NCBI GenBank assembly: GCA_037501455.1
Contig: CM074858.1
Span: 94,090,501-94,154,500 of the forward strand
Direction: 5' to 3'
Origin: Lantana camara
Taxonomy: Eukaryota; Streptophyta; Magnoliopsida; Lamiales; Verbenaceae
DNA length: 64,000 nt
This document shows, one piece after another, positions 49,998-61,493 of the stretch. How positions within the stretch are numbered: position 1 is the first letter of the stretch; each line of letters opens with the position of its first letter. The notes under the pieces are model-generated. The model searched no databases, was not told the origin of the DNA, and saw nothing but the letters and a program-made list of their open reading frames with translations. A program made the position numbers and the translations under genes.

Positions 49998-50156
49998 AGT
50001 GCGCAACCACAACACGCGTACTTATGGCCGCTAGGCAGCAGCAGCGTGCAGGCTTCATGCTAGCGAAAGCAGTGTGCACCTGCTTCTGTTGTTCCCTTGG
50101 CGACCGCGAGCGAGTGGACATTTGCTGGGTACGGGGCCTAGCAGAGTGACAGTATG
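49998..50156. repeat. right copy of the ~150-bp direct repeat
   Basis: Aligns with 29543-29691 in the same orientation. At its left edge, GCC (49995-49997) is shared by the truncated LTR and the repeat flank, which is junction microhomology. Its last part runs into the LTR starting at 50123. Confidence 0.85.
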
Positions 50157-52301
50157 GAGCAATATTTCAAAAAAAAATTACCATAACCCCGTTATCAAAA
50201 TATTTCTAAAATATTTTAATAAGCAGCAGAACAATTTGGCCAGAACAACTCTAATATATACAGGCATCGATAACATAATTTTAAATCATAGAGCATATAA
50301 ACACAATATGCAATTAATAATTTTGGCAGCATAACGGTATTACGGCACTGCAAAATATGGCTATCAACGATACTTTTCCAGCACCTCGTTTATTTCTCGT
50401 GAAACCGATAGAGTTTTCCCGTAATATCCCCAGTTAAGATTTTGGAGTGTGGGCTCCGGCAGTATTTCACTAAATACTTGAGAAAATATTTTCTAGTCGT
50501 TTATTTCTCGTGAAACCGACAGAGTTTTCCCGTAATATCCCCAGTTAAGATTTTGGAGCGTGGGCTCCGGCAATATCTCACTAAATACTTGAGAAAATAT
50601 TTTCTAGAAAGACACCTTTTTTCTAAATTTAGAAAATCCCTATTTTCTAATTATTAAGTGAATTATATATTAATTATATAACTACCTAATTAAATATTAA
50701 ATAATTCTTAATTAAGGATTAATTAATATAAGAGAGAAAGTGCTAGATGACATTCGAAAGCTGAGAAAGGAAATGCACAAGTTGATAATTGAAATAGAAT
50801 ATTTGCATGCCTTCTATAGCCAGAAATAAGACCCTTTCGGTACTTTTACATTTTTGTCGTGCAAGCAAAGCACCAACAACCAATCCGAATATACGACGTT
50901 AAAGCTTGGGCGGCAAGGATTCCAACTGGAGCGTGTCATCCACACGTGGACCACCAGAAATCGCCATCCGCTGGCCCTATCCAGGTATTGACCGCCCCGA
51001 TCCGTTTAACTAGTCTATTGACCAACTCTTAGACCTTAATTTGGGCTGTTCACTTGTGCTTACGCAGCGCGATCTGGACGACATGCGGGCACTGCATCAT
51101 CACCATATAATCCTGATCTGCTGGCATGCCTTGACATGTCAGCTGACACGTCAGCATGCCACATCATCAAAAAAACTTTTTTTTTTTTTTTTTTTTTTTG
51201 TGAAAAATTTTATTTTCTAAAAAATAGAATCTCGAGTATTTCCAACTCTTTGGCATTTAATTTATTTTCTCAAAATAAATTCCTTGGCTATTTTCAAACA
51301 CTTTAAAATTTTATTTCTCTGTCTCTTTTTAATATCTTCTCTTCGGTCTTTGTTGGGGCTTGCATGGGGACCTAAAGGACTTATTAATTTTAACTCCAAA
51401 AGGGGTCAATCCATTACCATCCCATGATAATAATTGATTTCCGTTTAACTATATTTAATTCCACTAAATAAATATTATTGCACTATAAAATTAATTAAAT
51501 TATTCATGAATTTCTCAATCTACAATAATTTTGCATTTTACTCCTTTGCATAGATATCCATGAAAAAAAATTAATACTACTATCATTTATTTTTCACTTA
51601 CGATCTAAAATTTCTTAATTTGCTTTAAGTTTAAATCCCTGTATGTGATACACATTCATCATACAACTTCGGTGACACACACACGAAGTACTTTGGCTAA
51701 AGTTCTAATTTGAACTTTTGGCAAATCTATTTCAGGGATATCTTTTAACCTTCCAGAAAGGCCACATATTCCTCAATCAGTATTACTCTTTAGCACACTT
51801 CATGCAATCACCGAACGTACAAATTATTTTGGCCACCAGTTACTGAGACCTCACTGTACATCACAGTGATTAACACTACATGCCTAAAGTTGAAACACTG
51901 CCAGGATTAAGAATCCAATGCTTCCCGAGATTTTTGTTCATTTTAGATAGTAATATAAAATGAACAATCTCAGTAGTCCAGTTCGATGTTTCCAATCTCA
52001 CTGAAAATCATCAATGTGTTATAATCGGAAACTCCATTTCTCTATCACGAAAGACTAATCATCTTATATAACACATTATAGTCTTGATAAGAACATTTTC
52101 GTATCATACCGACTAGAACTTTAATGACACATGATTTTTCGTATTTAAAGTCTTTTCCAATGGAACATATTTCATATAAAAATACTATCAGTCGTCATTA
52201 ATTATTAAATACGTAAAATACTCATAACTTGCAATAATTTCAGTTTTATTAATCCAAAATATTTACAATATAATTGGATATTTAGGGTATTAATCCCAAC
52301 A
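50123..52301 (-). repeat. solo LTR, family TGTTGGGA (copy 2)
   Basis: The minus-strand start is TGTTGGGATTAATACC (right end 52301). It aligns with 8429-10554 along most of its length, including CTATCAACGA..TTTTCCAGC, TTTCCAACTCTTTGG and TTCCAATC..ACTGAAAATCATCAA. The left end at TGCTGGG (50123) gives flanks ACATT/ACATC (4 of 5). That left edge is less certain, because the first 33 bases are also in the direct-repeat copy at 29659. A 111-bp tandem duplication lies inside. Confidence 0.8.
50386..50607. repeat. 111-bp tandem duplication inside the solo LTR
   Basis: Units 50386-50496 and 50497-50607 differ at a handful of bases. Copy 1 of this LTR has the segment once (8758-8850 region), so the duplication is specific to this copy or its sublineage. 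Confidence 0.88.
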
Positions 52302-52306
52302 ACATC

Positions 52307-53615
52307 AACCTGTTTGGTACCGTTGCTCCATTTCGTTTTTCACCCAATAATTTTCAATCATATCCATGAATTAAAATTTCATTTTAATAAAACTCAAATT
52401 AAAAAGAATTTTAAATTAATTTTCAGAAAAGCTTAATTTTAAAACTTTTCAGGAAAAACATAGTTTCTCATATTACAACTTCTCAGCAGAAATTCAAGAA
52501 TACTAAGCTATTATCAGATTAAAGAATTTCTACCAAATTTTGAACTAGAGTAAACTCAACAATTGTGGCTGACTTCTCCTTTTTGACAATTAAACCCACT
52601 TTCAGCTGTTTTATTTTAGTTTGAGAGTCCGAAGACATAATCTAATGATTTGGGGGGCTTATAAAAGTGCTTTACCTTGAATTGTGTGCCCAACTTGCAA
52701 AGAATGAGTTTATATTCTTAATTGTGGAGAAAAAGAAGAACATTCAGCCTTTGGGAGAAAAGGGGTAGGCACACAGCAGCTGGTGCTGCTAGAACAGAGC
52801 AAGAACACGGGCTGAATATCGACCAAGAGCAAGAATCCCTTTTCCTTTCCCTCTTTTAGTTGAATTACATGGATAGATTGTGAAGTACTTTAATATATCT
52901 TTTGTAGTCCAGTTTGGTTAATTTATTTTCAGTTCTTAATCACTTTGATAGCTGAATATTTTGTAAATATGAATCTAATTCTAGTTAAGTTATTTGTTGA
53001 TTCATACTACGGTTTGTGAGGTCTAATTGATTTATTACAACTTCAATATATGCATGCTTCTTGATTGAGTGATTATCGGCTTGATTACCTTTTGTTTGCT
53101 CGACTGTGGTGAGAAGCATGTATGGTAGCTTAAACATTCTGAGCTTGCAAGTTTGTTGGCTAGGATTGGTATCCTTCTAGTGGTTATTGCTTTGTAATAA
53201 GAAGATGATTAGTGAACGTATCATAATCATTATAAAATTAAGGAAGGATTAGGTGTGCAGAGTTTATTGTCACCATAGCAGGTCTACAAACGAATTGAAG
53301 TTTATTATTGCACCTATGATCGAATCACCATCTTGGATCACAAGTATAACTTGATTGGAGTCCTATTTCCTAGCTACTTTAATTTTATGCTTTGTTGTTA
53401 GTTTATTTAGTTTCAGTTAGTTCTTTATTTTCTGCACTTTAGTTAATACGTTACCCTCCCCCCCGGGCCCTTTTTAACTTTTGTTGCTTTGTTTGCTTGG
53501 CTATTGGAGATTTGCGAGACCATCCAATCTCTGTTGGATCGACCCTTTATCACTATACACAATTTATTATGTTTGGTAGTTTAGGAATTTATTTGGTGGA
53601 TTCATCACCCATCAT
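52307..53615. other. unassigned sequence, weakly LTR-like at its end
   Basis: I find no open frame. The end (53510-53580, GAGACCATCCAATCTCTG..GATCGACCC..CACTATAC) resembles the end of LTRs in some non-chromovirus Ty3 elements, and TTTGGTACCGTTGCTCC at 52312 resembles the sequence often found after such LTRs. The order does not fit a single intact element. Confidence 0.25.
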
Positions 53616-54207
53616 ATCTCATATTTATTTATTTTATAAATAAATAAAATTTGACATTATCCATTATTTATTTTATAAATAAAATTTTTATAATAGAATC
53701 CTTTAATTTATTTCACAAATAACTAGGATTATAACCATATTATATTATCTTTAATTATTTATTTCTTAAATGAATAAGTCTTGATATTATCTTCTTATTT
53801 GTTTCTTAAATAAATAGAGTAGATAACATCCTCTTATTTATTTCCCAGATAAATAGCGTATGATAATATCCTTCATTTATTTTCAACTAAATAAAGCCGG
53901 ATATTGTTATATTTATTTCATAAATAAATAATATCAATTTTTAATTAATAATTAATCAATAATTATTTATTAAGTTTCTTTATTTTTAATTGGGCTTAAC
54001 AATTAATTCATAATTAATTAAAACCCAAAACTTATTATACCATGTAATTAATTAAAAACTTGCACATGTGTGGCACGACACACGTGTGACACACGCACCA
54101 CACATGCCCCACACATGTGGGCTCCACTGGCTATATTTAGCCGGTTCAGTCAATTCAATTAATCAATCAAGTATGTACCCTCGTAACCGGGTTTTTTTTT
54201 GTGACCT
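53616..54207 (+). repeat. LTR-like fragment: A/T hairpin array then CACATGTG palindromes
   Basis: About seven hairpins of the form ATTTATTT..AAATAAAT occur at ~50-60 base spacing up to 53940. They are followed by CACATGTGTGG / CACACGTGTG palindromes at 54064-54120. The TGTTGGGA-family LTRs have the same two zones in reverse order, so this may be a plus-strand relative cut at 54207 by the Ty3 element. Confidence 0.4.
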
Positions 54208-56779
54208 TGTAACGCCCCAATTTCCAGAAGTTCAGGTAAGCACGCCACGTGCGGGTCTTCGGGAGTTGTGGGTTTAATTTTTATCTATTTACTTGTTCAT
54301 TATAATTCCATTATAATATTATATGCATCATACATTTCTATGTATTTATACGAATTGACTTTAAACGTGAAATATGCGAATCAAGTGATAAAGTGCCTAA
54401 TTGTATTATATGACTTACTTGATCGTTTTATAAATTTAGGGACTTAATTGCATCTCATGATTTGGGAGTTAATTGATCTTTTGTGTAGGGATATAACTCG
54501 ATTGCATTTATTTAAATACTTGAGGGACTGTTATGAAATTTAGGGTGGTTCTATGCTTGTAGTGGATGATATAATATATCATATAGGTATTCATCCCCCT
54601 CACTCTCATAAATTACATTACATACAAGAGAACATCACACACACACCTAGTAAGAATCGGTTTTTACACCTTCAAGAGAGAGAGGAGGATTTAATCAAAT
54701 TCAAGCTATAATTCAAGGAATTAGCAACCAAGTTGGAGCATCATCTTCATCTCTTCATCCTCATCTCATTCTTCTTTCATTTCAAGGTATAACATGAGAA
54801 TTGATTGAATTTCTTGATTGAGTGATGAGTAGGGTTTGAGGTTTGATTGGTGTTTTCATGCTTATTCATGATTAGAGGTATGTTTAGGACCTTGTTTTTT
54901 CATTTCTTGTGTGAAACATGAAGTTATGTGAAGGTTGGAAAGCATGTATATTTTTGGGGTTTTCATGAGAAATTCTTGAGGATTGGATGTTTATTTCTTG
55001 GTTGAATTGATGAATACTTGTAGTATGATGCATATATGAGGTGTTTCAACATTTGTTATGGTTGGAATTTGGATTATAAGGGTTTGGGTTGGTTTTGCAT
55101 GGAAACCCCTGTTTTCTCCCCTGTTTTTTTCCCGTTACGCACAGTTGACACGGGCGTGTCAACTTTGCTTCGTGCTGGGTGACACGGGGGTGCATGTTGG
55201 TTGGTTTGGATTTTCTGTACCGTGACACGGGGGTGTCACGGTTTGCCTTGTATTGGTGACACGGGCGTGTCACCTTCTTTTTCACGCATATTGTCCGCTG
55301 TACCCAGACACGGGGGTGTCACGGTTTAGTGTATTTTGGTGACACGGGTGTGTCACCCTCTGTTTTCATGTATTTTGTTTTGCATGCTACTGTACGTGCA
55401 TGAGTTATATATTGGTTACATATTAATTGTTATTTGGTTTGATTTATTATATGATTTCATTTCCTAATAGTGCACTTGAACATAATCTTATCTTTTACAT
55501 ATTCATATCATGACCATTGCATTTTGCCATTCGTCCTATTTGGTGTATTTTGAGTCGTGTTTCACGGACAATTGTCTTCCTTGCACAGGCCAGCTTCCTG
55601 GTGACGAGGACCAGGCTCCGTGAGCTGATTCCTTGGTTGTTTTGGGTCGTTCAGGTGAAGTTTAAATTCTAGATATTTATAGAACCCTTACAACCCTTAT
55701 GTGATTTTCGGCCAAAAAGTATCTATATACCTATAGTTTTCGAACCTTATGGTTTTCAAATGATTTCACGAAAATGGATTGATTGATTGAGTGATTGACG
55801 GATTGTCTTTGGCGAGTAACTATTGTTCACGTTGGGCCCGAGGGTAGTGTATTGAGCCAACCGGGGAAGCAAGGGCTGGCGGGTAACTCTTGCACTATCC
55901 TCACCATTGTGGGATCACCTCTGAATCCACCAGGAGGTTTGGTGGAGGAAGAAATCCCGTGCGTGGGAGTCATGTTCCCGACGTACACCATGATTGGATG
56001 GTTGGGTCTTGCAAGCCCGCCATCACCCGGAGGAAGAAGGATTTATTGATTGAAATTGCTAATTGTGCACATAACTGTTTGTGTGATCACCTAATTCATT
56101 AATTAAATTGAAATATTGTACACTGTCGGAGAAAGGTTGGAGATTTGCCCTCACTCACCGGGCCACTGATTGATTGAATTGTTTGTTAACTGTAAATTGA
56201 ATTGTTATAATCTCAGGCGGGAATTTCTTGTTATTTTAAACTTATTTTGTTTTCTTTCTAAAATCTTACCCGAGGTTATAAATTGCATGGTAATTGTGCA
56301 TATACTTATTTATACCCCTCGCTCAGTCCGTGTTGGACTGACACCTTAACTTTTCAGTTTTTGTAGGATTCATGCTAGGCGGGAATTAGAGTCTAGTTTG
56401 TCTTTAATTTGGGTCTAGCACACTCCACCTCATATTTTGTTCGTCTATTAATACTTGATACATTTTGTAGCATGTTTTGGCATATTTTGGGGAAATGATA
56501 ATGTATTGATATGTAAATATTAGAGGGGATATTGTATTGTAGGAAATGTTGGTATCTAATAATAAATATGTAGATAGGTACCTATAAGTATTGAATGTTA
56601 TTGCTTCCGCTTTTATTGATACAATTGTTTAGTGGTATTAATTGAGGGTACCCGCCTAGCTGTTGTTTTTTATTGTCTCCCGTTCGCTATAGTTTCGGTT
56701 CATGTATGAATTGCCCATTTCATATGTGGATTGAGGCTATAGTGCGGGGGATGTGGTGCCTAGCGTTCCGGGTGCTACA
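54208..56779 (+). repeat. 5' LTR of the Ty3 element
   Basis: It runs from TGTAACGCCCCAA to GGGTGCTACA, 2,572 bp, followed directly by the primer site. The TATAATATATC region (~54569) is a possible promoter. Six GACACGGGNGTGTC palindromes lie at 55144-55357, downstream of that site and therefore in the transcribed part. Confidence 0.95.
55144..55357. repeat. palindrome array, GTGACACGGGNGTGTCAC type (5' LTR)
   Basis: Six units, for example GTTGACACGGGCGTGTCAAC and GGTGACACGGGTGTGTCACC, spaced 35-50 bases. Outer bases vary in compensating pairs (G..C, C..G, T..A), so hairpin pairing is kept while sequence changes. Confidence 0.9.
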
Positions 56780-56787
56780 TCCCAAGG

Positions 56788-56799
56788 TGGTATCAGAGC
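56788..56799 (+). other. primer binding site of the Ty3 element
   Basis: TGGTATCAGAGC, complementary to initiator Met-tRNA, 8 bases after the LTR. Confidence 0.93.
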
Positions 56800-57003
56800 C
56801 CGGTTGCAAAACCGCGGTTCTAGTGTCGTGTCTGGTGAGTCTAAGTCGTACGACATAGGATTATTTGATTAATTGAGAGTCTTGCATTTTATTTGAAGCT
56901 ATTTGACTTTACTTGAATTATGTGATTCATGTGTCTTATGAATTTGATTACATTTATTCATACTTGTTAATCAAACATGCATGTACAGTGGTTTTATTTC
57001 AGG

Positions 57004-57753
57004 ATGCCTCGTGGAAGGCCCCGTAAAGAGCATTCTCCCGGTCGTCGACATCACCATCGGGACCGAACTCCACCTCCACCCCCTCAAGCACAACCTCAGG
57101 ACTTTTTAAATTCTATGGTTCAGTTAATTGATCAGAGATTGCGAGATTATGTGCCTCCTGCACCACCAGCTCCTCCTCCCGCGCCACCGGCCCCAATTTC
57201 AGCCATTTTGAGGGAATTTCAAAATCAACATCCACCCAGATTCTTTAAAGGGAACGATATGATAGCAGAACAGTGGCTCAAAGAAATTGAGCGAATTTGG
57301 GAGCTTATCCCTTGCGAGACTCGAGAGAAGGCTAGGTGTACCCTTACTTTGATCCAAGAAGAAGCTTATTCTTGGTGGGAAAGCACCAAGATTGTTCTAG
57401 ATGCCGCTGAAGAAGAAGTTACATGGGAGGTTTTCATTAGGGAATTCAAGAACAAGTTCATTCCTCCCTCCTCTCGCACAAAAAGGCTTAGGGAATTCAC
57501 GGAACTCAAGCAAGGGAATAGATCGGTTGCCGAATATATAGCCGAGTTCGAGAGATTGTCTAAATATGCACCCAATATCGCCGGTGATGATTTCCATAAG
57601 GCTATGCAATTCGTGCAGGGTCTGAGGCCGGACATTCAAGCTGCAATAGAAGCTGTTAATAGTAGTACTTGGAAGAAGGCTACCCAAAAGGCTTTGAAAG
57701 TGGAAGATTCGGTAGAGTCAGGGTTCCAGCTCGGGATCGAGGTCGAATTATAA
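57004..57753 (+). pseudogene. gag: Ty3 Gag, frameshifted at the end
   Basis: The product would be the capsid protein. It starts MPRGRPRK, then a proline-rich stretch (residues ~25-60), then the retrotransposon Gag core: PPRFFKGND, AEQWLKEIERIW, ARCTLTLIQEEAYSWWES, FIREFKNKFIPPS, FTELKQGNRSVAEYIAEFERLSKYAP and FVQGLRPDIQ. I prefer the ATG at 57004 to the in-frame one at 56977 because the basic MPRGRPRK start is common in such Gags, and TTTATTTCAG just before it is not coding-like. After about 57720 the frame runs into unrelated residues and a stop, while the real continuation (SSGSRSNYNPGKRP) is in the next frame, so a one-base indel lies there. Confidence 0.88.
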
Positions 57754-58294
57754 CCCCGGGAAGAGGCCAATCACTTATGATGTCCCTCCACCGCAGTCTA
57801 AAGGGCCGATGAAGAAATTCAAGCCTCAAGTGCCACAAGTGCCGGTTCAGAAAGCTCCCCGGGTTACTCCTGCTGCACCATCTTCTACCGGGAAGCCGGG
57901 ATGTACTTATTGTGGATGGCCTACCCATACTTATGAGAATTGCCGGCGTCGCCTGAACCTTTGTCTGATTTGTGGGAAGGCCGATCATAAAGTGGATACG
58001 TGTCCGGATCGTCGGGATCAGCCTGCCGGGGGTCAGAGGCCGATGATTAGAGCCCGAGCTTATGCTTTAGAAAGAGAGGAAGCGGATCCTGATATAGATC
58101 CTGCAGCCGTGGTGGAAGGTATTATTTGCATCCATGGCACGAACATACATACTTTATTTGATCCGGGAGCTACCCACTCCTTTATTTCCCGTGCTATTTC
58201 TGTGAATTTGCCTTTATGTGTTACTTTATCTCCTGCTTATTATCATGTTAGTACTCCTTTTGGTGGTAGTGTAAAAACTAACCGGGTTTTTTGA
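57725..58294 (+). pseudogene. pol: Ty3 nucleocapsid and protease part
   Basis: It continues Gag in the shifted frame and is open from the frameshift near 57725; its first ATG is at 57809. It has a zinc-knuckle-like pair of Cys/His motifs (CTYCGWPTHTYENC, then CLICGKADHKVDTC) that would bind RNA. The aspartic protease active site follows as LFDPGATHSFIS, about 30 residues after RARAYALER. DPGATHSF is a common plant Ty3 variant of DSGATHSF. It ends in TGA (58292-58294) in the middle of the protease domain, 4 bases before the next ATG in the same frame. Confidence 0.87.
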
Positions 58295-59800
58295 GAGGTG
58301 CCGGTAACGGATTTCATTGAATTGTCTATGTCTCGGTATGGATCTATCTTAGGTATGGACTGGTTATATAAGCACTGTGCCACCGTTGATTGCCGAGCCA
58401 AGAGAGTTAGTTTGGGTTCAGAAGTTGTAACGGGTCGAAGTTCTAGAACGGTACCTTTATTATCTTTTGCAGAAGCTCAGAAATTGGTTCGTAACGGGGC
58501 TACGGGATTCATAGCTTATGTACTTAATCGACCCAAGGATCAGATAAAATTGGAAGAAACGGAAGTTGTTAAGGAATTTCCCGAGGTGCTTCCGGAAAAA
58601 CTGGATTCGTTGCCACCGGAGAGAGAACTCGAATTTGTGATCGACTTGTTTACGAATGCTGAGCCGTATTCTAAAACTCCATATCGTATGGCTCCGGCAG
58701 AGTTGAAGGAGTTAAAGGTGCAACTTGAGGGTCTCTTGGAAGTCGGATATATTAGACCGAGTTCATCGCCGTGGGGAGCACCGGTATTATTTGTGAAGAA
58801 GAAAGATGGTACCTTGAGGATGTGTATTGATTATCGCGAATTGAATCGGATGACAATCAAGAATAGATATCCACTTCCACATATTGAAGAGTTATTTGAT
58901 ACACTCCAAGGATCAAAAGTTTATTCGAAGCTTGATTTAAGACAAGGGTATTATCAACTACGGATCCGAGCCGAGGATATTCCAAAGACGGGCTTCAATA
59001 CGAGATATGGGCATTATGAATTCGTGGTCATGCCATTTGGATTAACGAATGCTCCCGCCGCTTTTATGGACATGATGCATAGAATTTTCCGACCATTTCT
59101 TGATAAGTTTGTTGTGATCTTTATCGATGATATTTTGGTTTTCTCCAAGTCGGTTGAAGAGCATGCAAGGCATCTTGAACTTGTGTTGAAAACTTTGAAG
59201 GAACACCAATTGTTTGCAAAATTTAGTAAGTGTGAGTTTTGGATCGACCGAGTTTCTTTCTTGGGCCATATTATTTCAGGGAACGGATTAGAAGTGGATC
59301 CTTCTAAAATTGAGGCGGTAATGAAGTGGGAGAGACCAAAGAGTGCCTCCGAGATTAAAAGTTTCTTGGGATTGGCGGGTTATTATAGGAAGTTCGTGCA
59401 AGATTTCTCGAAGATCGCCGCTCCTCTGACTCGGTTGACAAAGAAGGATATGAAGTATGAGTGGAATGAGAAATGTGAACAAAGCTTTAAGTGCTTGAAA
59501 GAGAAGTTAGTTTCAGCTCCAGTTTTAACTCTCCCGGAGGGTTCGGAAGGATATGTCGTTTATACTGATGCGTCGAAGGAAGGTTTGGGGTGTGTTCTAA
59601 CTCAGAATGGAAAGGTGATTGCTTATGCTTCTCGAAAGTTGAAGGATTATGAAAAGAACTACCCAACACATGATCTTGAGCTTGCCGCAGTGATTTTCGC
59701 ACTCGGGAAATGGAGGCATTACTTGTATGGAGTGTCATTTGAGATTTTACTGATCATAAGAGTCTCCAATATCTTTCCACACAAAAGGAGCTCAATATGA
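58295..59800 (+). pseudogene. pol: Ty3 reverse transcriptase and RNase H
   Basis: The frame is the same as the previous piece; its first ATG is at 58298. The end of the protease domain ([15 protein letters not shown]) comes first. Reverse transcriptase follows: [56 protein letters not shown] with the first catalytic Asp, [11 protein letters not shown], and FIDDILVFS with the catalytic pair. LGHIIS and [11 protein letters not shown] close it. RNase H opens with [10 protein letters not shown] and keeps [22 protein letters not shown] frameshift at about 59747 destroys the TDH block in this frame; that block is readable in the next frame. Confidence 0.92.
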
Positions 59801-61458
59801 GGCAACGGAGATGGATGGAACGACTAGAAGATTATGATTGTGTTATCAAGTATCATTCCGGGAAAGCGAATGTGGTAGCCGATGCTCTAAGTAGGAGAGT
59901 GGATGTTTCGAACTTGGAAGTTGGTGACAGTAATGAAGTTGAACCTATTGTGATTAAAGCTCGAGTTTATAATATCTCTATTTATCCGGACTTGAAGTAT
60001 AGAATGTTTGAGGCTCAAGGAAAGGATCCAGAAGTTCAAAGATTGGTCTCTAAGGCTAGAGAGGATCCGGAGAGTCCATTTGGGTTCGATGAAACTGGTC
60101 TTCTTCGTTTCAAGAACCGAGTAGTAGTACCTGATGATTTGAAAAGGGCATTGCTCGAGGAAGTCCACAAGTCGGCTTATTCGATCCATCCCAGATGGAA
60201 TAAGATGTACAAGGACCTCAAGCAGTATTATTGGTGGCGTGGATTAAAGAGAGACGTGGCCGAGTTTGTGAGGTGCTGTTTAACGTGTCAGAAAGTAAAG
60301 GTTGAACATAAAAAACCGGGAGGTCTCTTACAGCCGTTGCCTATCCCCGAGTGGAAGTGGGAACAGGTGACAATGGATTTTATATCCGGATTACCTAGAG
60401 TGAAAGGTGGTTACGACGGTATTTGGGTAATAGTGGATCGTCTGACAAAATCTGCTCATTTTCTGCCGGTCCGAATTTCTTTCAAGATTAGAAAGTTGGT
60501 CGAGATTTATAATAGAGAGATTGTTCGCCTCCATGGGATTCCGGTGAGTATTATTTCGGATAGAGATCCCCGCTTTACTTCTAAGTTGTGGCGAGAGTTA
60601 CAAGAAATTTTGGGAACGAAGCTTCAGTTTAGTACGGCTTTTCATCCTCAAACCGATGGCCAATCTGAAAGAGTAATACGGTATTTGGAAGATTTGCTAC
60701 TTTCATGTGCCTTGGATTTTCAAAATTCGTGGTGTGATCAACTTTCATTGATTGAATTTGTATATAACAATAGTTACCAATCCTCTATCGGCATGGCTCC
60801 TTATGAGTTACTCTATGGCCGAAAGTGTAGGTCCCCGTTATTCTTTGATTTAGAGGAATGGAAATGGACGAAACAAGAAAGGGTAAAGAAAGGAATGAAA
60901 CTTGAGAAATCTTCTAAGGCTGTGGAAGTCATGATTGATAAAGTTCAACAGATTCAACAACAGATGAAAGCTGCACAAGATAGACAGAAAAGTTATGCCG
61001 ATATTCGTCGAAGGGATCTTCGATTTGAGGTGGGGGACCGGGTTTTCTTGAAGGTATCCCTACGTAAAGGGTTTTCTCGAATTGGTAAGGGAGGAAAGTT
61101 AAATCCCCGTTACTTGGGTCCGTTTGTAATTCTTGAGAGAATTGGAGAAGTAGCTTACAAATTGGATCTACCGCCGAATCTTGTCGGAATTCATAATGTG
61201 TTTCACGTGTCTCAGCTCAGGAAGTATTATCCGGATGAAACAGAAATTCTCCTCGTTGAAGAAGAGGAATTGGAACCGAATCTTTCATTTGTTCAGAAAC
61301 CGGTTAAGGTGTTAGACAGAAAGTATCAAGAATTGAGGAATCGGAGTATCCCTATGGTCAAGGTATTGTGGCGAAGTGATAAAACCGAAGAGATGACTTG
61401 GGAGCCGGAAGAGAAGATGCAAAGGTTCCACCCAGAATTATTTAACTCCGATCAGTGA
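59797..61458 (+). pseudogene. pol: Ty3 integrase with chromodomain-like C terminus
   Basis: The frame is open upstream to about 59747, where it contains the end of RNase H (TDHKSLQYL); the first ATG is at 59797. [16 protein letters not shown] closes RNase H. Integrase has an HHCC-like zinc domain (H..6..H in [10 protein letters not shown], then CCLTCQ) and a DDE core: Asp in TMDFISG, Asp in [10 protein letters not shown], Glu in [12 protein letters not shown]. The GPF/Y-like segment is [24 protein letters not shown] follows and the chromodomain-like [19 protein letters not shown] ends the protein. The frame is intact over 553 residues and stops 35 bases before the 3' LTR. Confidence 0.92.
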
Positions 61459-61479
61459 ATCTGGGGACCAGATTCTTCT

Positions 61480-61493
61480 AAGGTGGGGAGAGT
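61480..61493 (+). other. polypurine tract of the Ty3 element
   Basis: AAGGTGGGGAGAGT directly before the TGTAACGCCCC start of the 3' LTR. Confidence 0.85.

Noticed and set aside
56788..56799. tRNA gene (also 43520, 39461)
   Set aside because: Only the 12-base complement of the initiator tRNA 3' end is present; these are primer binding sites.
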